Assembly (NCBI GenBank): GCA_036925085.1 | Contig: JAUPFP010000065.1 | Coordinates: 105,001-169,000, forward strand | Direction: 5' to 3' | Length of the DNA stretch: 64,000 nucleotides | Origin: Brachycybe producta | Taxonomy: Eukaryota > Arthropoda > Diplopoda > Playtdesmida > Andrognathidae | In this document: positions 22,034-32,943 of the stretch, piece by piece | Layout of the letters: each line of letters starts with the position of its first letter | Numbering within the stretch: position 1 is the first letter of the stretch | Program-made: the position numbers and the translations under genes | The notes under the pieces: generated by a model | What the model saw: only the letters and a program-made list of their open reading frames with translations | The model's database searches: none | Told to the model about the DNA's origin: nothing

Positions 22034-22090
22034 TTTTAAAATGTAAACAGTCAGTTGTACTAATGCAGTATAAAAGTTGAAGATAAAAAA

Positions 22091-22880
22091 ATGGGCTCAA
22101 ACAGCCCACTGGGTGTACTAACTACATTAGTTCATTTTTTCAGCACTAGTCCAGTCACTTCAGTTTGTCAATTTATTAAAAAATGAGCCCGATCAAAAAA
22201 ATGACCTAGCTCAAACAGCCATTTGGGTGTATTAGCTAGCCCAACAGTTTTAGGCCCAGCTCAATTGTCTGTACTATTGCAGTACAAAGTTCAAGGGCCA
22301 CTTTGGGTCCTAAGGAATTGAGCACAATCAAATAATTTACCTGGCTCAAACAGCCAATTGGGTTTACTAGCTAGCCCAATTGTTTTTAGCCCTAGCTCAA
22401 TTGTTTGTACTGCTGCAGTAGAAAATTCAAACGCTGTTTTGGGTGCTAAAAATAGAGCCCAATTAAAAAAATTACCTGGCTCAAACAGCCCATTGAGTGT
22501 ACTAGCTAGCTCAATTGTTTTAGCCCCGACTCAATTGCTTGTACTGCTGCAGTACAAAGTTCAAGGGTCATTTTTGGTCCTAATAAATTGAGCCGAATCA
22601 AAAAAATTACCTGGCTCAAACAGCCCATTGAGTGTACTAGCTAGCCCAATTGTTTTAGCCCTGACTCAATTGCTTGTACTGCTGCAGTACAAAGTTCAAG
22701 GGCCATTTTGGGCCCTAAAAAATTAAGCCCAATCAAAAAAATTACCTGGCTCAAACAGCCCATTAGGTGTACTAGCTAGCCCAATTGTTTTCAGCCCTAG
22801 TTCATTCATCTGTACTGCTGCCTGTGAAGTTTGCAGTACATTTTTCAAGGGCCATTTTACCATGTTAGGAATGTGGCCCA
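22091..22880 (+). repeat. 135-bp tandem repeat, about five and a half copies
   Basis: Units start with ACCTGGCTCAAACAGCC at 22204 (variant), 22339, 22474, 22609 and 22744, exactly 135 bp apart; a partial earlier unit begins near 22091. Each unit contains a short palindrome TTGTACTGCTGCAGTACAA. Copies differ by scattered substitutions; spacing is conserved. It lies just downstream of dispersed repeat copy 1, whose second copy at 38621 lacks it. Confidence 0.92.
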
Positions 22881-23033
22881 TTCGCTAAGTATGGCTGGCT
22901 CAATCAGCCCATTCAATTGTCTTGCATCCTGCTCTGGCCCATTCATTTGTACTGCCAACTTCACAGACACAAGAAGATCCCACTTTCCCCCTGAAACCAT
23001 AATTAAAAAATTAATTAATAATTTAATTAACCA

Positions 23034-23130
23034 ATCAGGAGTTTGTGCCCTGAGAGTCCGACTTGTGGATTCTCAGGGTATATAAAGTTATATTTTGATG
23101 TTTGAAACAGATTTCTAAAATACCGAACCT
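23034..23130 (+). repeat. hairpin plus TATA repeat, copy 2
   Basis: CCCTGAGAGTCC (23048-23059) and GGATTCTCAGGG (23067-23078) form a stem, followed immediately by TATATAAAG (23079-23087). Same arrangement as copy 1 at 12979-13028 with a shorter loop. Confidence 0.75.
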
Positions 23131-23723
23131 ATGCCCGATTTTGGCTAGATTTTTTTCATTAATTTTCCAAACGTTATTATTTCTATGTGTTGTGATTTTC
23201 ATACCAAGTTTCTATTTCGCTCATGTTATATCTATGAAATAAATCTTCAATTTTATTTAACTTTAACAGTGGTATTAATTATTTTTCACTTAAATTCCGC
23301 GATTGTACAAATTCATCAATTCGTTACAGCTCTTCACCCATTTGGATACTTCAGGTCCTCAAACAGGTACACGCGGCATCACCCAGTTGTAAGTATATTC
23401 ACAGTATCTTGAGGAGCAGATTTCTGGACGCAAGTCCGAGAGATACAGACAATTTTAAGATCCTCAAGACTGTGAGAGTCTTAGCCAGAGACCAGTGAGG
23501 ACATTAAATAGACGTTATATTGGTCTAGTCCTCCCGGACCAGTAGAACTGGTGACTTGGCCAATCACCTTAAATACGAGGAAAACTCGCTCGTACCATTT
23601 AAAAAGAGCAGATTCTACCTGGGGAAAAAGGTCCGTCACAATAACAACCTCATCGATTAAAGTTATTTCTCATATTCTTTTTTAAATGAACGTTTTACAA
23701 ATGTAAAGCTAAAATATACTCAC
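23131..23723. other. non-coding, no gene recognised
   Basis: Holds a weak protein-level echo of 13736-14159 (KILKTVRVL, LANHL, KSRFYLGKK on the plus strand) but no intact frame. Confidence 0.35.
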
Positions 23724-23957
23724 TTTGCAGTTTGGCTTATTAATTTTCCTGCTTGATTGTTATCAAACCACGATATGTCCTGATGCATCAATGACTTTAA
23801 AAATGCTCTTTTGCATCGTAAAATTTGTTGCTCAGAAGCATAATCGAAAGTGATCATCATAAAGTAATTGCAACACCAAATCATAATACAAAGTATAGCT
23901 AAAGAAATAGATAATTCATGGAAGGCATTGATGATGATGTTTGCAGCTGAAGCCATT
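23724..23957 (-). CDS. ABCB-type ABC transporter, single internal exon (transmembrane domain)
   Basis: 234-bp exon bounded by TTTATTTAG (acceptor 23959-23958) and GTGAGT (donor from 23723). The encoded segment has a long hydrophobic helix (ISLAILCIMIWCCNYFMMIT) followed by ASEQQILRCKRAFLKSLMHQ and DISWFDNNQAGKLISQT. This is the intracellular loop after transmembrane helix 2 of P-glycoprotein-like exporters, where family members have aR..R..f...l.Q.i.WFD.n..G.L..r. Such proteins pump lipids or xenobiotics at the plasma membrane using ATP. Neighbouring exons are not visible within the window, so either the introns are long, being filled by mobile elements, or this is an exon of a decayed gene. 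The exon itself has no stop or frameshift. Confidence 0.65.
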
Positions 23958-24101
23958 CTAAATAAATAAAAGAAAATTGTTTAGGTACAATATTATTATG
24001 CATTATATTTGAGTTCATGAATTGTTAATTGTCAAATAAGAAAACCGTGGGGGTCTACATTATAAAAATAATTCAGTTTCTTAATTTTTCTTTATAGGCC
24101 C

Positions 24102-24827
24102 CAGGGGTGTAGCTAGGGAACCGCCAAACCCACAACTGTGGGGGGTGGGGCACAGGAGGTTTGGGGGCGCAACAAACAAAAATGAAAGTATGTATTTTCA
24201 AAAATAATTGAAGAAGTCGACTTTCATTTAATAATTACTTTTGAAAACTACATAGTTGCACCAGTAAATCTTCATAGAAATTAATGGGCATGGTGACATT
24301 GACACCTCACATACGAATTCACACATAGCCATCTAATGGCAACATTTGTAATTAACTCTAATAGAAACTGTGACTCCATAACCAATTATTGGGCATAGCA
24401 ATTTTTTTGTGGGTGCTATTTTGATGAACGGCAGAATGTTCGGATTAACGGCACAACAGTCGGAAAAATAGTAGGAATAGTCGGAAAGTTAGGTTGTTGC
24501 AGCGAGCTCAGGGGCGCAGACCCCGATTTTTTTAAGAACTATGAAATGAAATTAGTCCATTTTTCCGACTGTTCCATAATTTGTTCAATGGAAGAAACTC
24601 AGAAAAATGGACAAATTTGATTTAATAACTAAAAAATGGGGACTGCACCCCAGACCCCCTGCAACAAGGTTCATTTTTTACTAAACCTAACCTTCAGACT
24701 CCCCCAGAATGATGGCTATTTGGATCGGGAGGTAAAGTTAGCCCAAATTTTAAGCTGCAAAGGGAGAGGGTCCACACAATTTTAAGTGGTGGGGGACGGG
24801 GTTCAACAAAGGTTAACTACGCCACTG
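24102..24827. mobile_element. hAT-type MITE with 8-bp target duplication
   Basis: Termini CAGGGGTGTAGCTAG and (complement of the right end) CAGTGGCGTAGTTAA are imperfect inverted repeats. ATAGGCCC flanks both sides (24094-24101 and 24828-24835), the 8-bp duplication expected of hAT transposases. Interior is non-coding; contains GACTGTTCCAT and complementary segments that fold back (about 24430-24620). It lies about 145 bp from the ABC exon, upstream of it on the transcribed strand, so probably in an intron. Confidence 0.85.
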
Positions 24828-24835
24828 ATAGGCCC

Positions 24836-25254
24836 CTATATTAAAGCCTCATTTTCACAATAATAGTGTTCATGATAATTCCTGTCATGACAGCACCCCC
24901 ATAGCTTTTATCGCCTTGTGGTGTGGGGGCTTGTCGGGTCCTCCGAGGGCTGTGTCAGCACAGATCCAACCAAGGCAGAGTGGCCTTGGAGATCAACCCT
25001 ACTAAATTATACAATTTTCTACCCAGAGTTGCATTACTTCTTTTTTCGTGCAACTACACCTCATAATTCCTTACCTGGTGTTTCCACACCACTTTCTTTC
25101 CATGTGGCAACCACGGTCAATTACATCTGACCATCCCAAACTCAGCTTAAGCCCCAGTGCTAACCCGTACTGGAGATAGCTAGTCTGCAACTGGAGAATA
25201 TTCAAGGTTGCAGCCAAACCTGTCAAGCTGTTTTAACATTTCAAGGGAAGGCTT
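24836..25254. other. non-coding, probably 5' region of the following LINE
   Basis: No ORF beyond chance. May include the 5' UTR of the LINE whose ORF1 becomes recognisable near 25430. Confidence 0.3.
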
Positions 25255-25435
25255 TATCTTGAGGAATGGAAAAGGCTAAAATGACTTTACTTATGCAAAC
25301 AGTTGTTTTTTTTACTATTCCTTACCGACCTTACCTTTCCTAACTAATCCGTGAGGACCTCTAGCGTAAAATTTCAGTTGATGATATTGGGGGAACCCGA
25401 GGAGTGAGGCAAGGAATGGAGCACTGGTCATTGTT

Positions 25436-26740
25436 GTGCAGAGTGAGCAGCAAAGGAATAGATTGATCGAGAAATTAAATGATATACATGTACGTGAATA
25501 CTCGGCAGTGAAGGTAAAAACCAAGATGCCTAAAGTGACAATAACTGGGATTGACACCGAGAAAACGAAAACCAAAATACTGGACGAGATTCTGCATTCC
25601 AATGATACCATGATCAAAGAGGTGGGAGGTGAAGCCGAGTTTGGAGGAGGCTTCAATATTGTTCACGAACGCCCGTGCAGGAACCCAGAAAGAAAAAAAA
25701 AACACTATTGAGGTGTCACCAGCAGTTTTTAAAGCCTGCTCCAAGGAATGGAGGATTTGCCTGGGATGGGCAAGACATAACATGGAAGAGCACGTTGATG
25801 TTCTTCAGTGTTATAAACATAATGAGTACGGTCACAAAGCCAGTGAATGCACTTCAAAATTCAAGAGATGCATTAAATGTGCAGGTGATCACTTAGTGAA
25901 TGACTGCCCCGCTGATATTCTAGACTGCAGTAACTGCGCCAAAAGTGTCACGACCCAGTTTTGCTCCTTCTTTAATCAGGAAAAGCAAGACTGAATCCTG
26001 ATGTCGTCTGCTAGGCTGCTATAGTAGGCAGCCCGGTGGACGACATGAACTCCAGGTAGGGTCACTGTCAAACCCCAGGTGGAGCAGCCTGGGGGTTCTT
26101 AATGGCATGGCAGTTATTAAAGAAGGACAGTGTAGTAAGATCCTGGAAGTGAGTGCATGTGTTTTTTGTTGTTGCTGGAGGCCAAGCCAGACCTCCAAGA
26201 TGGATGGCACTTCATTGTTCTCCGGTTGCTGCTTTTTGATCTTTTGTGTGTGTTAATGTATACTATTGATACTAAATAAGTGTTAGTCAATAAATTATCT
26301 TTATTTCTATTTAAACCTACTACACTGGTGTCGTGTCACCTTATTTCTTTATTGGGGAAACATCGTGGGTAGGGTGGGGGTTTCCGGAGGGAGATTCACC
26401 GGACCATCACTATCCTGTTTCCATCCTGTGTGGCCGGTACTTCATGCATGGTTCCATGGTGGGATTCAACTGGAATCCACCATGGGTTCTTTGTCTCGTT
26501 TGGCGATTCTCGGCCAGCGCTACCCAAGGACACGATGGAGCAAGAGGGCAGCTAAGGCTGTGATCCCGGCCCCCGAGGGAGTCAGGATTTGGTAAGATGG
26601 GGCAGTTTTATGGGGCCTTGTAACGGTGCTCAGTCAGGTTGCTACAAAAGGGACCTGGAACCAAGATGTCATAGTGCCATGGACAAGAAGTGTCCTGTTT
26701 ATATCCAAATGCAGAATAGGAGCAAGTGCCAAATTAACTA
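25436..26740 (+). pseudogene. LINE ORF1 (gag-like) with CCHC knuckles, split by a solo LTR
   Basis: Nucleic-acid-binding ORF1. An RRM-like region (VTITGIDTEKTKTKILDEIL, about 25530-25600) is followed in another frame by RICLGWARHNMEEHVDVLQC, then CYKHNEYGHKASEC and CIKCAGDHLVNDC and the start of a third knuckle CSNCAK. The solo LTR sits in the third knuckle. After it the frame goes on with GTWNQDVIVPWTRS. Frameshift near 25690 at an A-run. Confidence 0.75.
25946..26646 (+). mobile_element. solo LTR of the C/E-like gypsy subfamily
   Basis: 701 bp, starts TGTCACGACCCAGTTTTGCTCC-type sequence and ends CAGTCAGGTTGCTACA. AAAG duplicates flank it (25942-25945 and 26647-26650). It shares the order of blocks with 20209-20974 (GTCGTCTGCTAGGCTG, CCAGGTGGAGCAGCCTGGGG, AATAAATTATC) and is considerably diverged from it. 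Confidence 0.9.
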
Positions 26741-28886
26741 TGGATAACAGTGCATCTTTAAAAATTTTTCAGATAAACATTATAAAAGGCAAGAAAGCCG
26801 AATCCTGTCTTGAAAAATCTTTTTGGGATATTCATTTCATTTGCATCCAAGAACCTCACCCATGTTCAATTAATAGACAAAGTTTTGTTGGGGGTAGCAT
26901 AATAAAATGCAATGTCCATCCAAAGGTAGCAACAATCTTTGGAGGGCATAGGTTCCAGGACACACCCTTTATGCAGTTGCTTACCCCAATGTAGTTGTCA
27001 TACAGATTAATTTTAGGAATACTCCTTTTCTTATAATAAATGTACATGTATATATCCTGCCTAATAGACAAATTGATGAGGCCTTAGAGTATATCGAAAA
27101 TATAATAAAATCTTCTAAGTTCCACATACTTTTGTTGGGTGACTTTAAAGCTAAGCACCCAAAATGGGGTTCGGGGGTTGCTGAGCAGAAGAGAATTCCT
27201 GTGTAGAATTTGCAGTCATTAATAAACTTGATATTCATAATGACCCACACTGGGGCCCAACTTTCTTATCCACCAATATGCAAGGATGGATTGACCTACC
27301 CATTGTCACTAAAACTGGAAGTAGAGAATTGGAAAGTACTCCCAGTTGAAACAATGAGTGACCATAGGTATATTTCTATGCAGATCCATGCAAAAAGTGC
27401 GTTGACTAGCCCAGCTGTCACTAAATTTAGATGGAAGAAAGCTGACTGGGGGAGATTTAACTCGATGATGATGGAGTTCAATAGAGGGGCAGGGCAATTT
27501 TCGTCAATTAAAGTTGAGGTTGATGCATTTAAAGTTGCAATAATTTCTGCATGTCAGAACTCCATAGAAAGATACAATAGTAAACCTAAGAATAGATGTG
27601 CCTGGTGGTCCCCTACCTTTCAGCAGTCTCGTACTGACGTACGTAGGGCAAGCAATATCAAAGGGCAGTTGAGAGCATGAATAGGGCAAGACTGGGCTCT
27701 GCCTTTAAGGCATTTAGGAACAAGTTTAAAGATTATATAAAGAAAGCCAGAGGGAGTACTTTCCAGTTGATAACCCCAATGCAGACTCCCAAAGCCAGAC
27801 AATAACTAGACAGCTAGCAGCAGTGGATTATAACCACTATGTTGAAAGCCATTTTCCTCAGGTGAGGTAATGAATGCTATTGAAGAAGTCAATGTCAATA
27901 AGGCCCCAGGCAGCGATAACATCAAACCAGGGGTAATAAGCCATATGGGCGACTGCTGTGGAGAATACCTTGTGGCTCTTTTAAATAGATGCCTATCGCA
28001 GGGGTCTTTCCAACAGCATGGAAAGTAGCCAGAGTGGTATGGGTGCCGAAACCTGGAGGGGATAAGGTTTGACTAATATGCCTCTTGTCTTGCATTGGGA
28101 AATTACTTGACCACCTATGCACCAAGTGATTAAGTTATTTTCTTGAGAAAAATGGGTTCCTGTCCAGTGAACAATTTGGTATCTGTGAAGGGAAGAACAC
28201 AATCCAGGCTTGTGTTAGATTTCAAGATATTGTCACAGCCCAGAGGGTAAAGAAGAGGCATACATTGGTGATATCTTTTGACAATATGAATGCCTTTAAT
28301 AATGCATGGCCCCCAATTATACTTAATCAGCTTAAAAGATTTAGATGTGTCCTAAACTTATATAACAATGTGCAATCTTTTTTTCAGAATCATAGGATTA
28401 TAGCAGGGTTTGTCGTGGAGGCTACTAACATGGGGTTTCCTAGGGCTCTTGCCTTGGACCTATTCTATGGCTGATACTTATGGAGAAATGGTTCGCAGCT
28501 ATAAAGAGACGTATGGGGGAAGATGACTCTACAGGCTTTTGCAGATGACACTGTATTATTTTTGAGTTGGAGGTCTGCTAAGGAAATACTCGATGCATGT
28601 TCCTCATGAGCCAATAATTGTGAACTCCAGTTCTCTGCAGTAAAAACGACTGCCATATTTAACCTGCCATGAACAATACAAGAGGGCCAGTAATTCATAT
28701 GAATGGGTACACTATAGCCCTGAGCGTTAACCTTAAATACTTGGGATTGCACTGGGACTCTTAAGTTCTTATGAATCAATCATATTAAGGCTATACAGCA
28801 TAAGGGGTTGTCTATTGCCACTAAACTTTACTATGTATGTGGTAGGAGTTGGGGGTCTCCCCATGTATTCTGTGGAAGGTTTACAT
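26741..28886 (+). pseudogene. LINE ORF2, endonuclease and RT part
   Basis: Endonuclease blocks: LKIFQINIIKGKKAE, FICIQEPH (about 26750-26870), HILLLGDFKAKHPKWGS (about 27120-27175) and MSDHRYI (near 27355). RT blocks: ISFDNMNAFNNAWPPIIL (28270-28325) and FADDTVLF (about 28535). The RT end GRSWGSPHVFCGRFT stops at the insertion point of gypsy copy B. Several stops and frameshifts; not functional. Confidence 0.85.
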
Positions 28887-29083
28887 TGTAACGTCCCGCC
28901 GGACCGTTACAATACCCGGTAAGCAAAAACGCGAAGATGCCGTCAAACTTACCAACAACCGGCTTCTTACGGGGACGGGACCGTACCCGTAGCCGCCTCC
29001 ACACGGTGTTCCCCTTGGAATGTGTCTGCTCCAGGAGCCACCAACGACGGACACGACGAGAAACCACGTCGCCATGCCGTCCG
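28887..29083 (-). repeat. 3' LTR remnant of copy B
   Basis: Matches the first 190 or so bases of the 5' LTR in window orientation (TGTAACGTCCCGCCGGACCG to about CACGTCGCCATGCCG), i.e. the U5 end. It then passes straight into pol sequence: the pol frame reads into the LTR and stops at 28881. Confidence 0.9.
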
Positions 29084-30111
29084 AAAAAACGGACGGTGGC
29101 TTTAGCGCTGGAGTCAATCCACTCTGCGCCGAAGCCTCCGTGGCATCGCTGTCTGCATCGGAGGAGGTGTCAGAGACCCCAAGTCCATCTTCCTCCCTCC
29201 CGTCACAGGTGGGTACATACGGTTTAAGGTTATCCACGTGAAACCGGTCACGCACCTTCTGACCATACCCATCTACGAACTCTATCTCGTAGACCAGGTC
29301 GGAATACTGCGTGACCACCGTACCCCCCTCAGCTTTATAAGCCAAGCTCCATTTCTTCGCCTGACCGAGCTTCCCAGCCTGATCTCTTATCCACACCTGA
29401 TCCCCAGGCTGATACAGTGGAGACTCCACACGGCCAGCGTCGTACTGCTCTTTCTGCCTTTTCTGAGCAGCCATCAAACGTTGACGAGCCTGCTCTTTCA
29501 CGGCTTGCTGGTCAGGCAAGTCGCGGACTGGACCGTTCGGAAGGAGATTATCAATCTCCAACTGGGGCTCACGGCCAAACAACAACTGATATGGAAAGAC
29601 CTGTGTACTCTCCTGGACAGCTGTGTTATAAGCCCACACGGTGGGCCGTAATTTGTCCCACCAGTCACGCTGTTCCTTGAGGGGATCAAGGTACCGCTTG
29701 ATGGTTTCCATTACGGTTTTGTTCGTACGCTCCGTAAGCCCATTAGCTTGCGGATGGTACGCCGTCGTGAAGTGATGCGCTATGTTATAGCGCTCCCAGA
29801 ACTTCAGCAGGACTTTGCTGGTTTTAACTGGGACCCACGATCCGAGACAAGAGCTTTCGGTGTGCCATACACCGAAAGGATCTCGTCCTTCAGAAATTTC
29901 ACCACACAGGTGTGGCCCTTCGTACTGCCCTTGCCACACCGTACCGGGTGAAATAGTCAACCATGATTAGTACATAGGTGACTCCACCCACAGAGGCAGG
30001 AAACGGTCCAACGAAGTCCATTCCCCAGGTATCAACTGTTACTCCGGCACAATCGGTTGGAGAAACCCCTGGCTTCGAGCGAACTGTCGTGCTCGCTGAC
30101 ACACCAAACAT
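29084..30111 (-). pseudogene. copy B integrase core and C-terminal domain
   Basis: Inserts element cDNA into the genome. First catalytic Asp in TWGMDFVGPFPAS (30111-29899 frame), then a frameshift near 29950, second Asp in VSDRGSQ (about 29850) and Glu in YHPQANGLTERTNKT (open frame 29960-28881). The C-terminal part has the GPY/F-like pattern KKWSLAYKAEGGTV..VYEIEFVDGYGQ..FHVDNLKPYVP. After an acidic Ser/Asp-rich tail the frame runs into the LTR remnant, so the normal pol end is missing. All three DDE residues survive but are in two frames. Confidence 0.9.
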
Positions 30112-31460
30112 GACTTAACATATTCGGTAGTATCCCGCTTCATACCGATCCAGTAGAAGCGCGAGCGGAGTCTCTGGTAGGTCTTAAACATCCCGAAGTG
30201 ACCAGCTTCGGGAATGTCATGTAGCTTTCTTAGACAGAAAGCCCTGCATGACTTCGGAACTACCAGAACAGTTCTCAACCGATCCTGGATGGACCTGATG
30301 GCAAACAACAAGTCATCTGCCACCACAAACTTGAACCGGAGGTTCGAGTTGGGGTCACGGAAGATTTCACTCTTCACTTTGGAGCACCAGCCATCGGCCT
30401 CTTGCTCCTTGACCCAATCCACCTCGGAACGGATGTGGTAAATAACCTCACCTACGTCGGCTTCGACGTATTCAGAGAAGGAAAGGTCCGCCACATCACG
30501 AACAGGATACCGACTCAAAGCGTCGGCATCCACGTGCAGTGTTCGCTTCCTATACTGAACCTTAAACCGGTACTCTTGAAGCTGCATCTGCCAACGCCCC
30601 AACCTGCCTTGCAGGTTTTTGGCTGTCTGCAGATAGCAAAGAGCGTGGTGATCAGTTACGATCACGAACTCCCAGTTAAAGAGGTAAGGACGGAATTTAC
30701 CCACGGCAAACATGACCGCCAAGCACTCCTGTTCGGTGACCGAATACCGTGTTTCCGCTCCTTTCATGAGTCGGCTTGCGTAGGCCAGAACACGGGGGAC
30801 ACTGTCCTCTGGTAACTTCTGGTAAATTACGACTCCCAAGCCGTACCCACTAGCGTCGGTATGGATAATTACCTCACCACGAGGATCGTACATGGTGAGT
30901 ACCGGCGCTTCGGTTAAAAATGCCTTTAACCGAGCAAACGCTAGTTTGCACTGATCTGACCACTCAAAAGATGCATCCTTCTTCGTCAGATTGTGCAAAG
31001 GCCTTGCCACCTTGGCGAAGTCCTTGATGAACCTTCGATAGTAACCGGCAAGTCCGAGAAAACTGCGGACGCCTGTCACCGTCGTCGGGACATCAAACTC
31101 CTGGACTGCCCGCACGAGATCCGGGTCCGGAGCAACTCCCTCGGCACTCACTACGTGACCGAGATAACGTACTTTGTTAAAGCCAAAGAAACATTTCTTC
31201 GGCTGGAGTTTCAGCTCCGCCCCTCGTAACAGTCCAAGGACAGTGGAGAGTCTCTCGAGAAACTGCTTGAAAGTGTTCCCAAAGACGATAATATCGTCCA
31301 GGTACACCAGACAAGTCTCCCACTTATGTCCTGCAAATAAGAGGTCTAACGCTCTCTGCATGGTGGCTGGAACATTACAGAGTCCGAAAGGCATTTTCCG
31401 GAACTCAAACAGACCTTGAGAGCAAATAAATGCCGTCTTCTCAACGTCTGGCTCAGCCAT
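30039..31460 (-). pseudogene. copy B RT (C-terminal half), RNase H and integrase zinc domain
   Basis: 473-residue open frame. RT palm from KMPFGLCNVPATMQ (residues 23-36) and YLDD (53-56), thumb, then RNase H with TDASG (201-205), TEQECLA (242-248) and VTDHHAL (268-274). Integrase HHCC zinc site: H414, H421, C451, C454. The RT N-terminal half including the first catalytic Asp (the TLDLASGYWQ block visible in copy C) has been deleted: the frame before it ends at KIGP and resumes at WQFRMAEP. RT cannot be active despite the long intact frame. Confidence 0.92.
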
Positions 31461-31579
31461 CCGAAATTGCCAACGGGACCAATCTTAAGACACTCTTCGA
31501 GAGTAGGAGCCGTCGCCACATTGAGCACTTGGCGTCCGTTTCCGGACGCCCCTCTCAACTTAGACGAGGACTTCCCTGG

Positions 31580-32938
31580 TCAAACCGTCGTCTGAGTGGG
31601 GTCTCCCCCTCTCAACTTAGACGGCTCTTCCAGCCCTACCACAATGGCAGCCTCCACAGCTTGAGCCGTGGCTACACCCTCTCCTGTTTCCAGGGCAATA
31701 GGTGCATTACCCACGTTCTCAAGCCAGATATCGTACGTGCCAAGCCGGTTAGCTGCAGCAATACCTGCTACTGCCAACACACCACGTCCACCTAAAGCTT
31801 TCCGGTGCGGCTCCACGAGAAGCAGCTGGCCAGGGCCGGCATTCTCTACCAGCGTCACGGATACGACATGTCGTACGTGGGCTGTTAGCCAGACATTCTC
31901 CCTCAGTCGCAGAGAACAAACTTCTCCGTGCCCGATAGAGGTTCTGGTCTCGGGCAGCTCTGGTGAAACAATGGTCACCCACCCGTCAACCTTCTCGAGT
32001 GCAGGCGGATCCACTGGGAGTTGCCGTCCCTGAGGCAAAGCCCCTGGTATCGGCGATGGAATTGCTTCCACCTCCCTAGGTTCTGCAAGCGCTCGATCGG
32101 TGAATGCAGCTTGGAGGCTGTCTGGATGTGCCGTCCAGACATCCTCCCGGAAGTAGACCTTCTGGTGCACGATATCAACCATCAAGCCGAAGCGTGAGGC
32201 GTGATCAACGCCTAACAATGCTTCGCCCTCTCCTTTCACCAAAAGGAGAGACACCTTGATGGTTTTCTTGTGGATGGTCAATTCCACATTTGTGACCCCT
32301 ACTACCTCAATGGAGTGCACACCCATTCCAAGAAGGAATGAAGGAACCGCCAGTTCCTCTATAGGCAACTCCATCACTCGGGCCGCCGTAATGCTTAGGA
32401 CCGACACGTCGGCCCCGGTGTCTATGATCATCTCCATCAGACGATCACCAATCGACACCCACACCCTTGGTGAACCTACATCGTAGGCCCGGCTCTGAAG
32501 CTCAGGGATGGGAACCCGCGGGCTCCCACCATCGATCTTCTGCCTCCCGTCCACCTTACCATCCACACCGGATGGTAATTCCAGACGTGCAGAAGACTGG
32601 GGCACAGTCTCAGAAACCAGAGACTCCCCAGGCACAACAGGAGGTATGGGCACACCAACTCCTCCCACCTGCTCGATGAGCGCACGATCCAGCACCTCAC
32701 CACTAGGCATGTAGGGTGAGGGGGCAAACCAGCGATCCAGCTGGCTGCACACGGCCTCCAATGTGGAGCATGGCAATGGAAATACCCACTGGGTAATTTC
32801 CGGGTCCGCAGACCTCGCCAGAGGCAACCCTGCTTTATGCAGGACATCCACATATTTGGAGACCGCCCGGAGGTACGTCCCTCGTTCAGAGCTCAGGCCG
32901 TGACAGGCACCTGAGCTTTGAAACTTTACCGGTCGCAC
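31580..32938 (-). CDS. copy B gag-pol linker and retropepsin
   Basis: 452-residue open frame. Residues 20-100 are a conserved linker (YLRAVSKYVDVLHKAGLPLA) also seen in copy D. The aspartic protease runs about 158-265: WVSIGDRLMEMIIDTGADVS with the catalytic DTG at 173-175, flap region LLGMGVHSIEVVGV, and the second conserved LLGVDHASRFGL near 241-252. Cleaves the polyprotein during particle assembly. Downstream residues lead to the RT and are followed by a stop plus the deletion noted above. The protease looks intact. Confidence 0.88.
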   Translation of the reverse strand: MRPVKFQSSGACHGLSSERGTYLRAVSKYVDVLHKAGLPLARSADPEITQWVFPLPCSTLEAVCSQLDRWFAPSPYMPSGEVLDRALIEQVGGVGVPIPPVVPGESLVSETVPQSSARLELPSGVDGKVDGRQKIDGGSPRVPIPELQSRAYDVGSPRVWVSIGDRLMEMIIDTGADVSVLSITAARVMELPIEELAVPSFLLGMGVHSIEVVGVTNVELTIHKKTIKVSLLLVKGEGEALLGVDHASRFGLMVDIVHQKVYFREDVWTAHPDSLQAAFTDRALAEPREVEAIPSPIPGALPQGRQLPVDPPALEKVDGWVTIVSPELPETRTSIGHGEVCSLRLRENVWLTAHVRHVVSVTLVENAGPGQLLLVEPHRKALGGRGVLAVAGIAAANRLGTYDIWLENVGNAPIALETGEGVATAQAVEAAIVVGLEEPSKLRGGDPTQTTV

Positions 32939-32943
32939 ACCAC

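Noticed and set aside
29238..29651. Plus-strand open frames across gypsy pol
   Set aside because: Antisense shadows of the integrase coding strand; the same holds for plus-strand frames in copies C, D and E.
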